Shown: positions 16,796-25,770, counted from the first letter of the stretch. The stretch is 64,000 nucleotides of DNA from Burkholderiales bacterium 70-64 (GCA_001898645.1 MKUQ01000021.1:62001-126000); one strand, 5' to 3'. Notes: generated from the sequence alone by a model not told the origin. Program-made: numbers and translations.

Positions 16796-17524
16796 TCAGG
16801 GGGGATCGACCGCGCCCATCCAGCGCGCGACGATGGCGGTGCGCCGGGCCAGTGCCGGCGAACCTCGGTGCGCGTCATAGTAACGTGGCCGCGGCAGCAT
16901 CGCCGCCATACGCGCGGCCTGCTCGGGGCCGAGTTGCGCCGCCGACACGCCGTAGTAGTGGCGCGCGCCGGCCTCGGCGCCGAACACGCCCACGCCCCAC
17001 TCGGCCACGTTCAGGTACAGCTCGAGGATGCGCCGCTTGGTCATCACCGTCTCGAGCATGTAGGTGATGACCAGCTCCTGGCCCTTGCGCAGGTAGCTGC
17101 GATCACCCGACAGGAACAGGTTCTTCGCCAGCTGCATGGTGATGGTGGAGCCGCCGCGCACCACGCGGCCGCGCCGGCGGTTCTGCTCGTAGGCGCGCTC
17201 GATCGCGTCCCAGTCGACGCCGTCGTGCTCGGTGAAGTTGGCGTCCTCGGCAGCGATCACCGCGCGCTTGAGGTGGACCGAGATCTGCGCGTAGGGCACC
17301 CAGCGCTGCTCGAGCCGCCGCTTCGGGTCGTCGGCGCGCAGGCGCGCGAGCTCGTGGCGCATGAACCGCGTCGGGCCGGGGTCGAAGCGGCTCCACCACA
17401 GGATGTGGCCGAAATACCAGAGCTGCAGCGCCAGCAGCGCGGTGAACGCCAGCAGCAGCATCCAGCCCAGCGCACGCAGCGCGCGCCGCCAGCCGAAGCG
17501 GGAACGAGAACGCGGACGGGACAC
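16796..17524 (-). CDS. mtgA: Monofunctional peptidoglycan transglycosylase
   Basis: MtgA polymerises lipid II into glycan strands at the periplasmic face. The 242-residue protein has one N-terminal membrane helix (about residues 15-37, LGWMLLLAFTALLALQLWYF) and a GT51 domain. The catalytic motif is EDANFTEHDG (~residue 90), with 'GGSTITMQLAKNLFLS' and 'ELVITYMLETVMTKRRILELYLN' following. The start is a GTG that shares its first G with the aroE stop (TAGTG), implying coupled translation. Confidence 0.95.
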   Translation of the reverse strand: MSRPRSRSRFGWRRALRALGWMLLLAFTALLALQLWYFGHILWWSRFDPGPTRFMRHELARLRADDPKRRLEQRWVPYAQISVHLKRAVIAAEDANFTEHDGVDWDAIERAYEQNRRRGRVVRGGSTITMQLAKNLFLSGDRSYLRKGQELVITYMLETVMTKRRILELYLNVAEWGVGVFGAEAGARHYYGVSAAQLGPEQAARMAAMLPRPRYYDAHRGSPALARRTAIVARWMGAVDPP

Positions 17525-18465
17525 TAGTGTCCCGTCGGCCGCACGCCGGCTTCGGCGTCGAGCTCCGCGCGCAGCGCCTCGTACACCGGCGCGGTGAGCG
17601 GACGCACGCCGCGCCACAGCAGGAACGACTCGGCGGCCTGCTCGACCAGCATGCCCAGCCCGTCGCTCGCACGCGCGCAGCCGGCCGCCGCTGCCTGCGC
17701 CATGAAGGCGGTGGCGCTCGGCGCATAGAACATGTCGTAGGCCAGCGCGGCGCCGGCGAACACCGCGCCCGCGATCGGCAGCCGCACCTCGCCCAGCCCC
17801 GTGGAGGTGGCGTTCACGACGATGTCGAAGCCGGGCTCGAGGGCCTCGAAGCGGCACGCCCGCGGTACCGCACGCGCCGTGCGTCGCGCCTCGGACGTGC
17901 CTGCCATGGGCGCCGCGCCAGCCGAAACACCCGCAGCCGATGCATCCGCGGTCGGCGCATCCGCCCCCGCGTCAACCGCCGCCGCCAGCGCCGCGGCCGC
18001 GGCCGGAGTGCGATTGGCGATCACCAGGCTCGCCACGCCGGCCTCGATCAGCGGGCCGGCCACGCCACGCGCGGCGCCGCCGGCGCCGACGAGCAGCACC
18101 GAGCGCCCCGCCAGCGTCAGGCCGAGCCGCCGCTCGATGTCGCGCACCAGCCCGACGCCGTCGGTGTTGTCGCCGAGGGCGCCCGCGGGATCGAAGCGCA
18201 GCGTGTTCACGGCGCCGGCGGCGCGCGCGCGCGCGCTGTGCCGCGGTGCCCAGGCGTAGGCCTCGGTCTTGAAGGGCAGGGTCACGTTCAGGCCGCGCCC
18301 ACCCTCGTCGCGGAAGCGCTCGACGGCGGCGGCGAACCCGTCGAGCGGCGCGAGCAGCCGCCCGTAGGCGATGTCCTGGCCGGTCTGGGCCGCGAAGCGG
18401 GCGTGGATGGCCGGGGAGCGGCTGTGCGCGACCGGATTGCCGATCACCGCATAGCGGTCGCTCAT
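17524..18465 (-). CDS. aroE: Shikimate dehydrogenase with an alanine-rich insertion
   Basis: AroE reduces 3-dehydroshikimate with NADPH in aromatic amino acid synthesis. Substrate residues are in 'NPVAHSRSP', 'NVTLPFK' (catalytic Lys66) and 'GDNTDG' (Asp102). The NADP site is 'LLVGAGGAARGV', followed by 'IANRT'. The protein is 313 residues against ~272 for E. coli. The excess is an Ala/Gly/Ser-rich, low-complexity insertion at about residues 165-203, between the NADP phosphate-binding loop and 'FDIVVNATSTG'. Its ATG overlaps the previous gene's stop (ATGA), and its stop overlaps the mtgA start. Confidence 0.95.
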   Translation of the reverse strand: MSDRYAVIGNPVAHSRSPAIHARFAAQTGQDIAYGRLLAPLDGFAAAVERFRDEGGRGLNVTLPFKTEAYAWAPRHSARARAAGAVNTLRFDPAGALGDNTDGVGLVRDIERRLGLTLAGRSVLLVGAGGAARGVAGPLIEAGVASLVIANRTPAAAAALAAAVDAGADAPTADASAAGVSAGAAPMAGTSEARRTARAVPRACRFEALEPGFDIVVNATSTGLGEVRLPIAGAVFAGAALAYDMFYAPSATAFMAQAAAAGCARASDGLGMLVEQAAESFLLWRGVRPLTAPVYEALRAELDAEAGVRPTGH

Positions 18466-19373
18466 CGCGGCGCCGGCGCCGCCTTCACGGCCGCGGTCTC
18501 GAGCGAGTCGTTGGTGAAATGCCAGGTGCGCACGATCTGGAGGGTGTCGCCCTCGCGTGCCATCTCGGGCGTGAAGCGTTCGTACGGCGCGCCGGCGTAG
18601 ACGATCTGCTTGATCGCCCGGTTGAGCACCTCGTGCTTCGACTTGCGATTGATCACCACGTCGACCACGTTGCCGTGCTTGTCGATCTCCACCGTGATGA
18701 TGAGCGATCCGTAATAGCGCCCGCGCGCCTCGCGCGGATAGCGCTCGGTGCCGAGGCGCTCGATGCGCGCGGCCCACTCCTCGACGTAGCGCGCGTAGCT
18801 CACGCCGATCGCGTTGATGCCGTACACGAGCCGCTTCGGACGCTTGTTGTAGTCGGAGATCTGCTTGTCGATCTGCGCCTGCAGGCGCGTGATCACCGTG
18901 TCGATGTCGCGCTCGTCGCTGCCGGCGTCGGCGTGCTGCGGCTGGCGCACGGGCGCATCGGGCTGCATCGCCATCTGCGGCCCGCGCGCCAGCGCGAGCA
19001 GCTCGCGCTGGCGCGTCTCGAGCTCGGCCTGGCGCCGGCGCCGCTGGACCAGGTCGTCGCCGTCGCGCGCCTGCAGCTCGGCGGGCAACGGCGAGCGGGC
19101 GCGCCCTCGGTCGCGATCGCCGCCGCCCTGCATGCTCACCTGCGCGGCCACCTCGGGCGCCAGCGGCCGGGCATCGCTGCGCGCGTTAAGCAGCACCACC
19201 TCGATCTGCGGATCGATCGGCTTGAAGGTCACCGGAGCCGGCGGCGCGAAGCGCAGCATCAGCGCCAGCGCATGCAGCAGCACCGACAGCGCGATGGCGG
19301 CGGCCAGCGGATCGCGCCGCCACAGCTCGGCCAGCCCCAGGCGCGCAGGCCAGGCGAAACGCCGCGACGTCAT
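18462..19373 (-). CDS. TonB-like energy transducer
   Basis: A 303-residue envelope protein. One N-terminal membrane helix (AAAIALSVLLHALALMLRF, about residues 21-39, with the His typical of TonB-like anchors) is followed by a charged, glutamine/arginine-rich periplasmic spacer and a C-terminal TonB-like domain. That domain contains 'YGSLIITVEIDKHGNVVDVVINRKSKHEVLNRAIKQIV'. Such proteins pass proton-motive force to outer-membrane transporters. No exbB/exbD is nearby. The ATG at 19373 was chosen because longer in-frame starts would lie inside the repeat-coding tail of the upstream RNase gene. Confidence 0.85.
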   Translation of the reverse strand: MTSRRFAWPARLGLAELWRRDPLAAAIALSVLLHALALMLRFAPPAPVTFKPIDPQIEVVLLNARSDARPLAPEVAAQVSMQGGGDRDRGRARSPLPAELQARDGDDLVQRRRRQAELETRQRELLALARGPQMAMQPDAPVRQPQHADAGSDERDIDTVITRLQAQIDKQISDYNKRPKRLVYGINAIGVSYARYVEEWAARIERLGTERYPREARGRYYGSLIITVEIDKHGNVVDVVINRKSKHEVLNRAIKQIVYAGAPYERFTPEMAREGDTLQIVRTWHFTNDSLETAAVKAAPAPR

Positions 19374-19395
19374 CGTGCGCACCCGCCCCGCGACC

Positions 19396-21624
19396 TCAGG
19401 CAGGCCGCCCGGCGAAGGCGTGCCGGCCTCCGGCGGCCGGATCGGCCGGGTCGACGCCGGCTGCGGTCGCTGCGCCGTCGACCGTTTCACCGCCTGCCGT
19501 GTCGCTGCCCGCCGTTTCACCGCCCGCCGTTTCGCCATCAGCTGCCATGCCGGCGTCCGGTCCGTCACCGACCGTCCCATCGCCGACCGTCCCATCGCCG
19601 ACCGTCCCATCGCCGACCGTCCCATCGCCGACCGTCCCATCGCCGATCATCTCGTCGCCGACCACCCCGTCTCCGAGCGTCTCGTCGCCGATCGCCTCTT
19701 CGTCCTCGCCGAGCGCTTCGGAGCCGCTGCCCAGCTCGACGAAGCGGGCTTCGACCGACAGGTCGACCTCGTCGGTGGCGAGCAGCTCCACCACGATGCG
19801 CCGGCCCGGCGCGAGCAGCGGCAGGCCGGCCAGCCGGAAGTACAGCGGCACATCGGCGAGGCGCACCAGGTCGTCGCGCACCGTGACGGCGGCGGCGCGG
19901 CGCAGGCCCTGCTGGCGCACCCAGCGCAGGCACCAGTAGCGCTCCATGCGCTGCTGGAACTCCAGGTAGGCGCCGTAGCGCGCATCGAACGCGCCGATGA
20001 CCGAGAACAGCTCGGCGTCGTTGCGCCCGAAGGGCGGCTTGTCGCCGGCGAGCACTGCCAGCACCTGGCGCTGGTTGACCAGGTCGACGTAGCGGCGCAG
20101 CGGCGAGGTCGTCCACATGTATTGCGAGACGCCCAATCCCTGGTGCGGCAGCGGATGCGTGCCGGTCCTGACCCGCCCCATCTGCTGCTGCGAGCGGTAC
20201 ACCCCCGGCACGTCGTGCTCGGCCAGCAGCCGCGCCCACTCGCTGTTGGCGAGGATCATCATCTCGGCGACGATGCGATCGAGCGGCGCGTCGCGCCGGC
20301 GCTGCACGATGCGCACCCGCTCGTCGTCGCCGTCGCGCTCGACGTAGAAGCTGAAGTCGGCGCCGAAGCGCGGCTCGGGCTTGCCGCGCACCCGCTCGCG
20401 CGCAGCGCTCAGCGCCTGCGTGAGCCGCCACAGCACGCGCAGCGCCGCCCCGTGGGGATGGTCGATCGGCGCCTCGCCGCCGAGCGCCGCCTCGTCGAGC
20501 GCCGCGGCGCCCGGCTGCGCCTCGAGCAGGTCGTGGCGCAGGTTGTCGGCCACCCGGATCGATTCGACGCGCGACGTGCATGACACCACGCGCTGGCCGC
20601 CGGCGTCGAGGTCCGCATACAGCGACAGCGCCGGCACGTCGCGACCGGCATCGAGCGAAAAGGCGCCGATCAGCTCGCCGGGCAGCATCGGGATCTTCTC
20701 GCCCGGCATGTAGACGGTGGCCATGCGCTCGCGCGCCAGCGCATCGAGCGCGCCGCCGCGCCCGATCGCCAGCGCCGGCGCGGCGATGTGGATGCCGACC
20801 CGCCAGCGCCCGTCGGGCAGCGCCTGCACCGAGAGGGCATCGTCGATCTCGGTGGTGGTCGAGTCGTCGATCGAGAAGGCGGCCACGCCGGCCTCCGGCA
20901 GGACGCCGGGCGCCGGCGCCTGCTCGTGGGCGGCCGCGGGAGGCACGGCGGCGGCGAACCCGTGCGGGAAGTGCTCGGCCGCGAAGCGCGTGACGTGCAG
21001 CGCCCGCGGCGATTCGAAGGCGCCCAGCGCCAGCAGCAGCCGCTCCGGCGTCTGGTGGGTGAGCGCCAGCGCGCGCTCGAAGGCCTTCCAGGCGACCGAG
21101 GTCTTGTCGGGACGCGCGAGCAGCTGACGCGCCTGCGCCGCGATCTCGGGCGGCAGCCGGCCGGCGGCCATCGCCTGCGCGTGCGCTTCGATGGCCAGCT
21201 CCTGCGCCCGGCGGCGCTCGATCGCGGCCAGCGCGGCCTGCAGCGTCTCGGGCGGGGCCGGACGATAGCGCCCGCGCCCCTTGCGATGGAAGTGCACCGG
21301 CGCGCCGTGCAGCCTGAGCAGCAGCGCGGCGGACTCCACCGCGCCGGGGCGATGCCCGAAGTAGTCCTCGGCCAGCTCGTCGAAGCCGAACTCCTGCTGC
21401 GGCGCGCATTCCCACAGGAAGCCGACGTCGATGCCCTCGGCCAGCTCGCGCGCGGCGACGATCAGCCCGTCGGGCGCCGGCGTGTCGAAGCGCAGCACGA
21501 CGTGCGCGGCCTTGACCTTGGTGCGCTTGCCGCTGGCCAGCTCGACCTGCAGGCTGGCGCCGGCTTCGGAGAGCACGGTGCCGGCCCTGAAGTCGCCGTT
21601 GTCCTCGAACAGGAGATGCTTCAT
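19396..21624 (-). CDS. RNase II-family (RNB) exoribonuclease with repeat tail
   Basis: A 742-residue 3'-5' exoribonuclease candidate. The RNB catalytic core has 'AFSIDDSTTTEIDDALSV' with the metal-binding aspartates, 'YMPGEKIPMLPGELIGAFSL' and 'WTTSPLRRYVDLVNQRQ'. The N-terminal region resembles the shorter betaproteobacterial RNB proteins rather than E. coli RNase II. From about residue 630 a Gly/Asp/Thr/Ala-rich tail follows the last fold-like segment. It includes five perfect Thr-Val-Gly-Asp-Gly repeats. The tail looks disordered and is not expected to be catalytic. It is followed by the TonB-like gene with a 22-nt gap. Confidence 0.88.
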   Translation of the reverse strand: MKHLLFEDNGDFRAGTVLSEAGASLQVELASGKRTKVKAAHVVLRFDTPAPDGLIVAARELAEGIDVGFLWECAPQQEFGFDELAEDYFGHRPGAVESAALLLRLHGAPVHFHRKGRGRYRPAPPETLQAALAAIERRRAQELAIEAHAQAMAAGRLPPEIAAQARQLLARPDKTSVAWKAFERALALTHQTPERLLLALGAFESPRALHVTRFAAEHFPHGFAAAVPPAAAHEQAPAPGVLPEAGVAAFSIDDSTTTEIDDALSVQALPDGRWRVGIHIAAPALAIGRGGALDALARERMATVYMPGEKIPMLPGELIGAFSLDAGRDVPALSLYADLDAGGQRVVSCTSRVESIRVADNLRHDLLEAQPGAAALDEAALGGEAPIDHPHGAALRVLWRLTQALSAARERVRGKPEPRFGADFSFYVERDGDDERVRIVQRRRDAPLDRIVAEMMILANSEWARLLAEHDVPGVYRSQQQMGRVRTGTHPLPHQGLGVSQYMWTTSPLRRYVDLVNQRQVLAVLAGDKPPFGRNDAELFSVIGAFDARYGAYLEFQQRMERYWCLRWVRQQGLRRAAAVTVRDDLVRLADVPLYFRLAGLPLLAPGRRIVVELLATDEVDLSVEARFVELGSGSEALGEDEEAIGDETLGDGVVGDEMIGDGTVGDGTVGDGTVGDGTVGDGTVGDGPDAGMAADGETAGGETAGSDTAGGETVDGAATAAGVDPADPAAGGRHAFAGRPA
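19571..19690. repeat. 15-bp tandem repeat inside the RNase II-family gene
   Basis: Five perfect copies of ACCGTCCCATCGCCG run from 19571 to 19645, followed by three degenerate units to 19690. Read leftward they encode a (Gly-Asp-Gly-Thr-Val)n tail. The 15-bp unit keeps the frame, so copy number can change by slippage without disrupting the protein. Confidence 0.95.
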
Positions 21625-21720
21625 CGTGACGAACGATTATAGAGGCGCACCGTGCCGACGACCGCCCTTTCGTCCACGCCGCGGTGCCGCCGGAGCGCTC
21701 CCCGGCCAGGGGCTCGCGCG

Positions 21721-21748
21721 GGCTCGATTCAACTCCGACAGACTCCTA
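21721..21748. repeat. REP-like element, family A copy 2
   Basis: Read leftward it starts TAGGAGTCTGTCGGAGTT, with the TAG being the stop codon of the SDR gene. It lies in the 121-bp gap before the RNase II-family gene. No clear inverted partner was found. No other feature is visible in this gap. Confidence 0.65.
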
Positions 21749-22486
21749 GAGCATGATGCCGCCGGAGACCTCGATCACCGCGCCGTTGATGTAGCTCGCC
21801 TCGTCCGAGGCGAGGAAGGCGTAGACGTCGGCGATCTCTTCGGGCCGCCCGAGCCGTCCGAGCGGCACCTTCTCGACCATCTTCTGCATCACCGCCGGCG
21901 GGATGGTGTCGAGGATGTGCGTGGACACGAAGCCCGGGCACACCACCACCGCGCGCACGCCGCGCGGCCCGAGCTCGCGCGCCCAGGTCTTGGTCATGCC
22001 GATCAGCCCGGCCTTGGTGGCGGCGTAGTTGGTCTGCCCGAAGTTGCCGTACAGCCCGACCACCGACGAGGCGTTCAGGATCACTCCCGTGCCCTGCGCG
22101 ATCATGGTGTCGGCCACGGCCTGGGTGCACAGGAACACGCCCTTGAGGTTCACCTCGACGACCCGGTCGAACTGCGCGGCAGTCATCTTCACCAGCCGCG
22201 CGTCCTGGGTGATGCCGGCGTTGTTCACCAGGCAGTCGATGCGCCCGAAGGTCGACTTCACCTTCGCCACCATCGCACCGATGCTGGCCTGGTCGGTGGC
22301 GTCGAGCCGCAGCGCGAGCGACTCCGGGCTGCCCGCCCCGAGCGTGGCGCGCGCTGCTTCGATCTGCGCCATGTCCAGGTCGGCGAGCACCACGTGCGCG
22401 CCCTCGCGCGCGAACTTGCGCGCAGTGGCCGCGCCGATGCCGCCGGCCGCTCCGGTGACGATCGCCACCTTGTCCTTCAGTCTCAT
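21746..22486 (-). CDS. FabG-like short-chain dehydrogenase/reductase
   Basis: A classical 246-residue SDR. The NAD(P) motif is [12 protein letters not shown] (residues 11-22). It continues with 'NNAGITQD', the catalytic Ser in '[21 protein letters not shown]' and the Tyr-x3-Lys pair, and ends '[14 protein letters not shown]'. Close relatives are annotated as 3-oxoacyl-ACP reductase or acetoacetyl-CoA reductase, and sequence alone does not decide. The ATG overlaps the stop of the upstream esterase gene (ATGA). It lies outside any fab cluster, which argues against the essential FabG role. Confidence 0.88.
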   Translation of the reverse strand: MRLKDKVAIVTGAAGGIGAATARKFAREGAHVVLADLDMAQIEAARATLGAGSPESLALRLDATDQASIGAMVAKVKSTFGRIDCLVNNAGITQDARLVKMTAAQFDRVVEVNLKGVFLCTQAVADTMIAQGTGVILNASSVVGLYGNFGQTNYAATKAGLIGMTKTWARELGPRGVRAVVVCPGFVSTHILDTIPPAVMQKMVEKVPLGRLGRPEEIADVYAFLASDEASYINGAVIEVSGGIML

Positions 22487-23124
22487 GTCCGCTCCATCGG
22501 AAGTGGCAGATTGCCGGGATCGGTGTCGCCGGCGAAACCGGCGAAGGCGAGCACCCGCTCGAGCAGCGCGCCGGCGAAATCCGACAGCCCGTGGTCGCCG
22601 CCCTCGAGCAGGATCGTCGGCACGCCGCGGTACTTCGCGACCATCTCGCGCCAGTCGAGCAGCTCGTCGCCCTTGGCCGCCACCAGCAGGTAGCGCTGCG
22701 GCTGCGTGATCGCCGGCACCTCGAGGCGGCGCAGCTGCTCGAGGTAGGCGGGCTCGAACACGAACGCCTCGTCGCTGTGGTACATGCGCTGCGCCCCGAC
22801 ATGGGCGGCCAGGTCGCGCGCCGGCGCCACGGCCGGGTTCAGCAGCACGGCGCGCGCGCCGCAGCGCTCGGCCAGCCAGGTGGCGTAGTAGCCGCCGAGC
22901 GAGCTGCCGACCAGCGTGTCGCCGCTGCCCGGGGCGAGCTGCACGAGCACCTGCTCCACGGCGGCGGCCGGCGAGGCCGGCAGCTGCGGGCAGGCGAAGC
23001 GCTCGGCAAGGCCGAGCTCGGCCAGCCGCCCGGCCAGCAGCCGCGCCTTGAACGACTGCGGCGAGGAGCGAAAGCCGTGCAGGTAGATGAGCCGCCCGGG
23101 CGGATGCGCTGGCTGCCGTGCCAT
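22483..23124 (-). CDS. YqiA/YcfP-type alpha/beta esterase
   Basis: A 213-residue small hydrolase. It opens with '[19 protein letters not shown]', has the nucleophile elbow '[17 protein letters not shown]' (Ser-Leu-Gly-Gly) and ends with an acid/His pair in 'AKGDELLDW' and '[10 protein letters not shown]'. The family hydrolyses short acyl esters, physiological substrate unknown. I chose the ATG at 23124. A GTG at 23145 overlapping the mpl stop is a possible alternative that adds seven residues. Confidence 0.85.
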   Translation of the reverse strand: MARQPAHPPGRLIYLHGFRSSPQSFKARLLAGRLAELGLAERFACPQLPASPAAAVEQVLVQLAPGSGDTLVGSSLGGYYATWLAERCGARAVLLNPAVAPARDLAAHVGAQRMYHSDEAFVFEPAYLEQLRRLEVPAITQPQRYLLVAAKGDELLDWREMVAKYRGVPTILLEGGDHGLSDFAGALLERVLAFAGFAGDTDPGNLPLPMERT

Positions 23125-23134
23125 GTCTGCAGGC

Positions 23135-24505
23135 TCAGGAGGCACTGCGGGCGGCCAGCGCGTCGAGCAGGCGCTGGTGGATGCCGCCGAATCCGCCGTT
23201 GCTCATCACGAGGATGGTGTCGCCGGACGCCGCCTCGGCGACGATGGCCGCCACCAGCCGGCCGAGGTCGGTCTCGACGCGCGCGCGCGCGGCCATCGGG
23301 GCCAGCGCGGCCTGCGCATCCCAGTCGAGGCCGCCGCCGTAGCAGAACACGCGATCGGCTTCGGCCAGGCTGGCGGGCAGCTGCGCCTTCATCGTGCCCA
23401 GCTTCATGGTGTTCGAGCGCGGCTCGAGCACCGCCAGGATGCGCCGCCCGGCCCCCAGCCGCTCGCGCAGCCCGGCCACCGTGGTGGCGATGGCGCTCGG
23501 GTGGTGGGCGAAGTCATCGATCACCGCCACCCCGGCCGCCTCGCCGCGCCGCTCCAGCCTGCGGCGCACCCCGCCGAAGCGCCCCAGCGCCGCGATGGCA
23601 TCGGCGGGCGGCACGCCCGCGTGGCGGGCGGCGGCGATGGCCGCCAGCGCATTGGCCCGGCTGTGGGCGCCGGGCAGCGCCAGACGGCAGCGCCCCAGAC
23701 GCTCGCCGGCGAAGAGCACGTCGAAGGCGTTGGCGCCACCCTCTTCGTGCACTTCGGCGAACTGCCAGCCTGTCGGCGAAAGGAAGTCCTCATGTTCGCT
23801 CCACAGCCCGCGCGCCAGCACACGCGTCAACGAGGCTTCGGCGGCATTGGCGATGATCCGGCCGCTGCGCGGAACGGTGCGCACCAAATGGTGGAATTGC
23901 GTCTCGATCGCCGCAAGATCAGGGAAGATGTCGGCATGATCGAACTCGAGATTGTTCAGCACCGCGGTCCGCGGGCGGTAGTGCACGAACTTCGAGCGCT
24001 TGTCGAAGAAAGCCGTGTCGTACTCGTCGGCCTCGATCACGAACAGCTCGCCGCGGCCCAGCCGCGCCGACACAGGGAAGTCGACCGGCACGCCGCCGAT
24101 CAGGAAACCCGGCGTCTGCCCGCAGTCCTCCAGGATCCACGCCAGCATCGAGGCAGTCGTCGTCTTGCCGTGGGTTCCAGCCACAGCAAGCACCCACTTT
24201 CCAGCCAGCACCCGATCGGCCAGCCACTGCGGGCCGGAGGTGTAGGGCTGGCGGGCGTCGAGGATGGCCTCCATCAGCGGGTTGCCGCGCGACACCACAT
24301 TGCCGACCACCCACAGGTCGGGGGCGATGGCCAGCTGCGCAGCGTCGTAGCCTTCGACCAGCTCGATGCCCAGGGCGCGCAACTGATCGCTCATCGGCGG
24401 ATAGACGTTGGCATCGCAGCCCGTCACGCGATGGCCGGCTTCGCTGGCGATGGCGGCGATGCCTCCCATGAAGGTGCCGCAGATGCCGAGGATATGGATG
24501 TGCAT
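23135..24505 (-). CDS. mpl: UDP-MurNAc:L-Ala-gamma-D-Glu-meso-DAP ligase
   Basis: Mpl reattaches recycled murein tripeptide to UDP-MurNAc in the cytoplasm. The 456-residue Mur ligase begins 'MHIHILGICGTFMGGIAAIA'. It has the ATP loop 'VAGTHGKTTTASMLAW' (about residue 110), 'VIEADEYDTAFFDKRSKFVHYRPR' and the C-terminal 'AVLEPRSNTMKLGTMK', which is the Mpl hallmark that separates it from MurC. It begins the leftward chain that runs down to mgtE and is divergent from the next gene by 35 bp. Its partner in recycling, ampD, is also in this window. Confidence 0.96.
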   Translation of the reverse strand: MHIHILGICGTFMGGIAAIASEAGHRVTGCDANVYPPMSDQLRALGIELVEGYDAAQLAIAPDLWVVGNVVSRGNPLMEAILDARQPYTSGPQWLADRVLAGKWVLAVAGTHGKTTTASMLAWILEDCGQTPGFLIGGVPVDFPVSARLGRGELFVIEADEYDTAFFDKRSKFVHYRPRTAVLNNLEFDHADIFPDLAAIETQFHHLVRTVPRSGRIIANAAEASLTRVLARGLWSEHEDFLSPTGWQFAEVHEEGGANAFDVLFAGERLGRCRLALPGAHSRANALAAIAAARHAGVPPADAIAALGRFGGVRRRLERRGEAAGVAVIDDFAHHPSAIATTVAGLRERLGAGRRILAVLEPRSNTMKLGTMKAQLPASLAEADRVFCYGGGLDWDAQAALAPMAARARVETDLGRLVAAIVAEAASGDTILVMSNGGFGGIHQRLLDALAARSAS

Positions 24506-24540
24506 CGGAGCGATAATGGCAAGTTGCGGATTCTACAGAT

Positions 24541-25131
24541 ATGAACGACTCCTCCGACCCGCTGCGACTCGAGATCGCTGCCGCGGCCGCCCGCCTGGTC
24601 GCCGACGGCGGCCTCGATTACGCCGAGGCCAAGAAGAAGGCGGCACGCCAGGTGCTCGGCGATGGCCCGGTGCCGAAGCGGGCGCTGCCCGACAACGAGG
24701 CGATCGACGCCGCACTGCGCGAGCACCTCGAGCTGTTCGATCCCGACCATGGCCCGCGCGTGAGCCGGCGCCGACAGGCGGCCGCGGCGCTGATGCTGCG
24801 CCTGGCTGATTTCCAACCCTACCTCACCGGCGCGGTCTGGAAGGGTATCGTCGCCGAACATGCGCCGATCCACCTGCAACTGTTCCACGACAACGCCAAA
24901 GAGATCGAGATCCGGCTGCTCAACGAGGGCGTCGATTTCGACGTCGCCACCACGTCGCATTTCCGCGGCGGCGCCGATGTCGAGGCGATCACCTTCTACC
25001 TCGGCGAGGCGCCGGTGCTGCTGACCCTGTACACCCACGACGAGCTGCGTGGCGCGCTCAAGGCCGGCGCCTCGGGGCCCGAACGCGGCGACCGGCGCGC
25101 GCTGCTGGCACGCCTGGCGGAGGCCGCATGA
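24541..25131 (+). CDS. Conserved protein of unknown function
   Basis: I do not recognise a characterised family. The 196-residue acidic, soluble protein has an N-terminal helical part with 'EIAAAAARLVADGGLDYAEAKKKAARQVLG'. The C-terminal alpha/beta part has 'FQPYLTGAVWKGIVAEHAPIHLQLFHDNAKEIEIRLLNEGVDFDV'. That latter segment loosely recalls nucleotidyltransferase-like folds, but no G-S-x-x-D motif is seen. It is divergent from mpl by 35 bp, and its stop overlaps the start of the thioredoxin-like gene (ATGA), so the two are translationally coupled. Confidence 0.75.
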   Translation: MNDSSDPLRLEIAAAAARLVADGGLDYAEAKKKAARQVLGDGPVPKRALPDNEAIDAALREHLELFDPDHGPRVSRRRQAAAALMLRLADFQPYLTGAVWKGIVAEHAPIHLQLFHDNAKEIEIRLLNEGVDFDVATTSHFRGGADVEAITFYLGEAPVLLTLYTHDELRGALKAGASGPERGDRRALLARLAEAA

Positions 25132-25655
25132 ACCGGCGCCGCTGGCTCGCCCTGGGGGCGCTGGCCGTAGGCTTCGGCGGCTTCGGTGCCTGGGTCGCCA
25201 CCAGGCATTACACGGTGGATGCGGCCGATGCCGCCGCCGTCGACCTGCTCTACGGCCTCACCCTGCCCGATGCGCACGAGCAGCCGCAGGCACTGTCGGC
25301 GCTGCGCGGCGCCCCGGTCGTGGTCAATTTCTGGGCCACCTGGTGTCCGCCGTGCATCGAGGAGATGCCGGAGCTGAGTGCCATGCAGACCGAGCTCGGC
25401 CCCCGCGGCCTGCGTGTCGTGGGCATCGGCATCGATAGCGCCGCCAACGTCCGGCAATTTTCCGAACGCACGCCGATGCGGTATCCTCTGCTGGTGGCCG
25501 GTCCGGGCGGCATCGAGCTGGCGCGCCGCTTCGGCAATCAGGCCGGCGCCCTGCCCTACACCGTGGTCATCGACAGGCAAAGCCGCATCGCCCTGCGCAA
25601 GCTCGGGCGCTTCGATGCGGAAGTCCTGCGTACGGTCATCCTGCAGACCCTCTAG
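25128..25655 (+). CDS. TlpA-like membrane-anchored thioredoxin
   Basis: A 175-residue periplasmic thiol-disulfide protein. An N-terminal anchor or signal (RRRWLALGALAVGFGGFGAWV) precedes a thioredoxin fold with the active site WCPPC ('VVNFWATWCPPCIEEMPEL', ~residue 67) and the cis-Pro loop 'ALPYTVVID'. Such proteins reduce periplasmic cysteines, often during cytochrome c assembly. It overlaps the upstream unknown gene by 4 nt. A CcsA-like assembly gene lies elsewhere in the window (43966). Confidence 0.92.
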   Translation: MNRRRWLALGALAVGFGGFGAWVATRHYTVDAADAAAVDLLYGLTLPDAHEQPQALSALRGAPVVVNFWATWCPPCIEEMPELSAMQTELGPRGLRVVGIGIDSAANVRQFSERTPMRYPLLVAGPGGIELARRFGNQAGALPYTVVIDRQSRIALRKLGRFDAEVLRTVILQTL

Positions 25656-25770
25656 GGCCGCCCGGCCCGCGGGAGCCCCCGCCGCACTGCCGGGGCTGGC
25701 GTTCTGTCCAGAACAGGCGTATAACGTCGCCCAATTTCACGGAAAAGCACGCAACGCCTGCTAATCTCCC

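Noticed and set aside
18462-19640. Longer TonB-like protein starting in the repeat with MGRSA repeats
   Set aside because: That N-terminus is the RNase gene's repeat in another frame. The ATG at 19373 directly precedes a proper anchor helix.
19571-19690. Possible CRISPR or intergenic repeat
   Set aside because: The repeats are 15 bp, contiguous and inside a coding frame.
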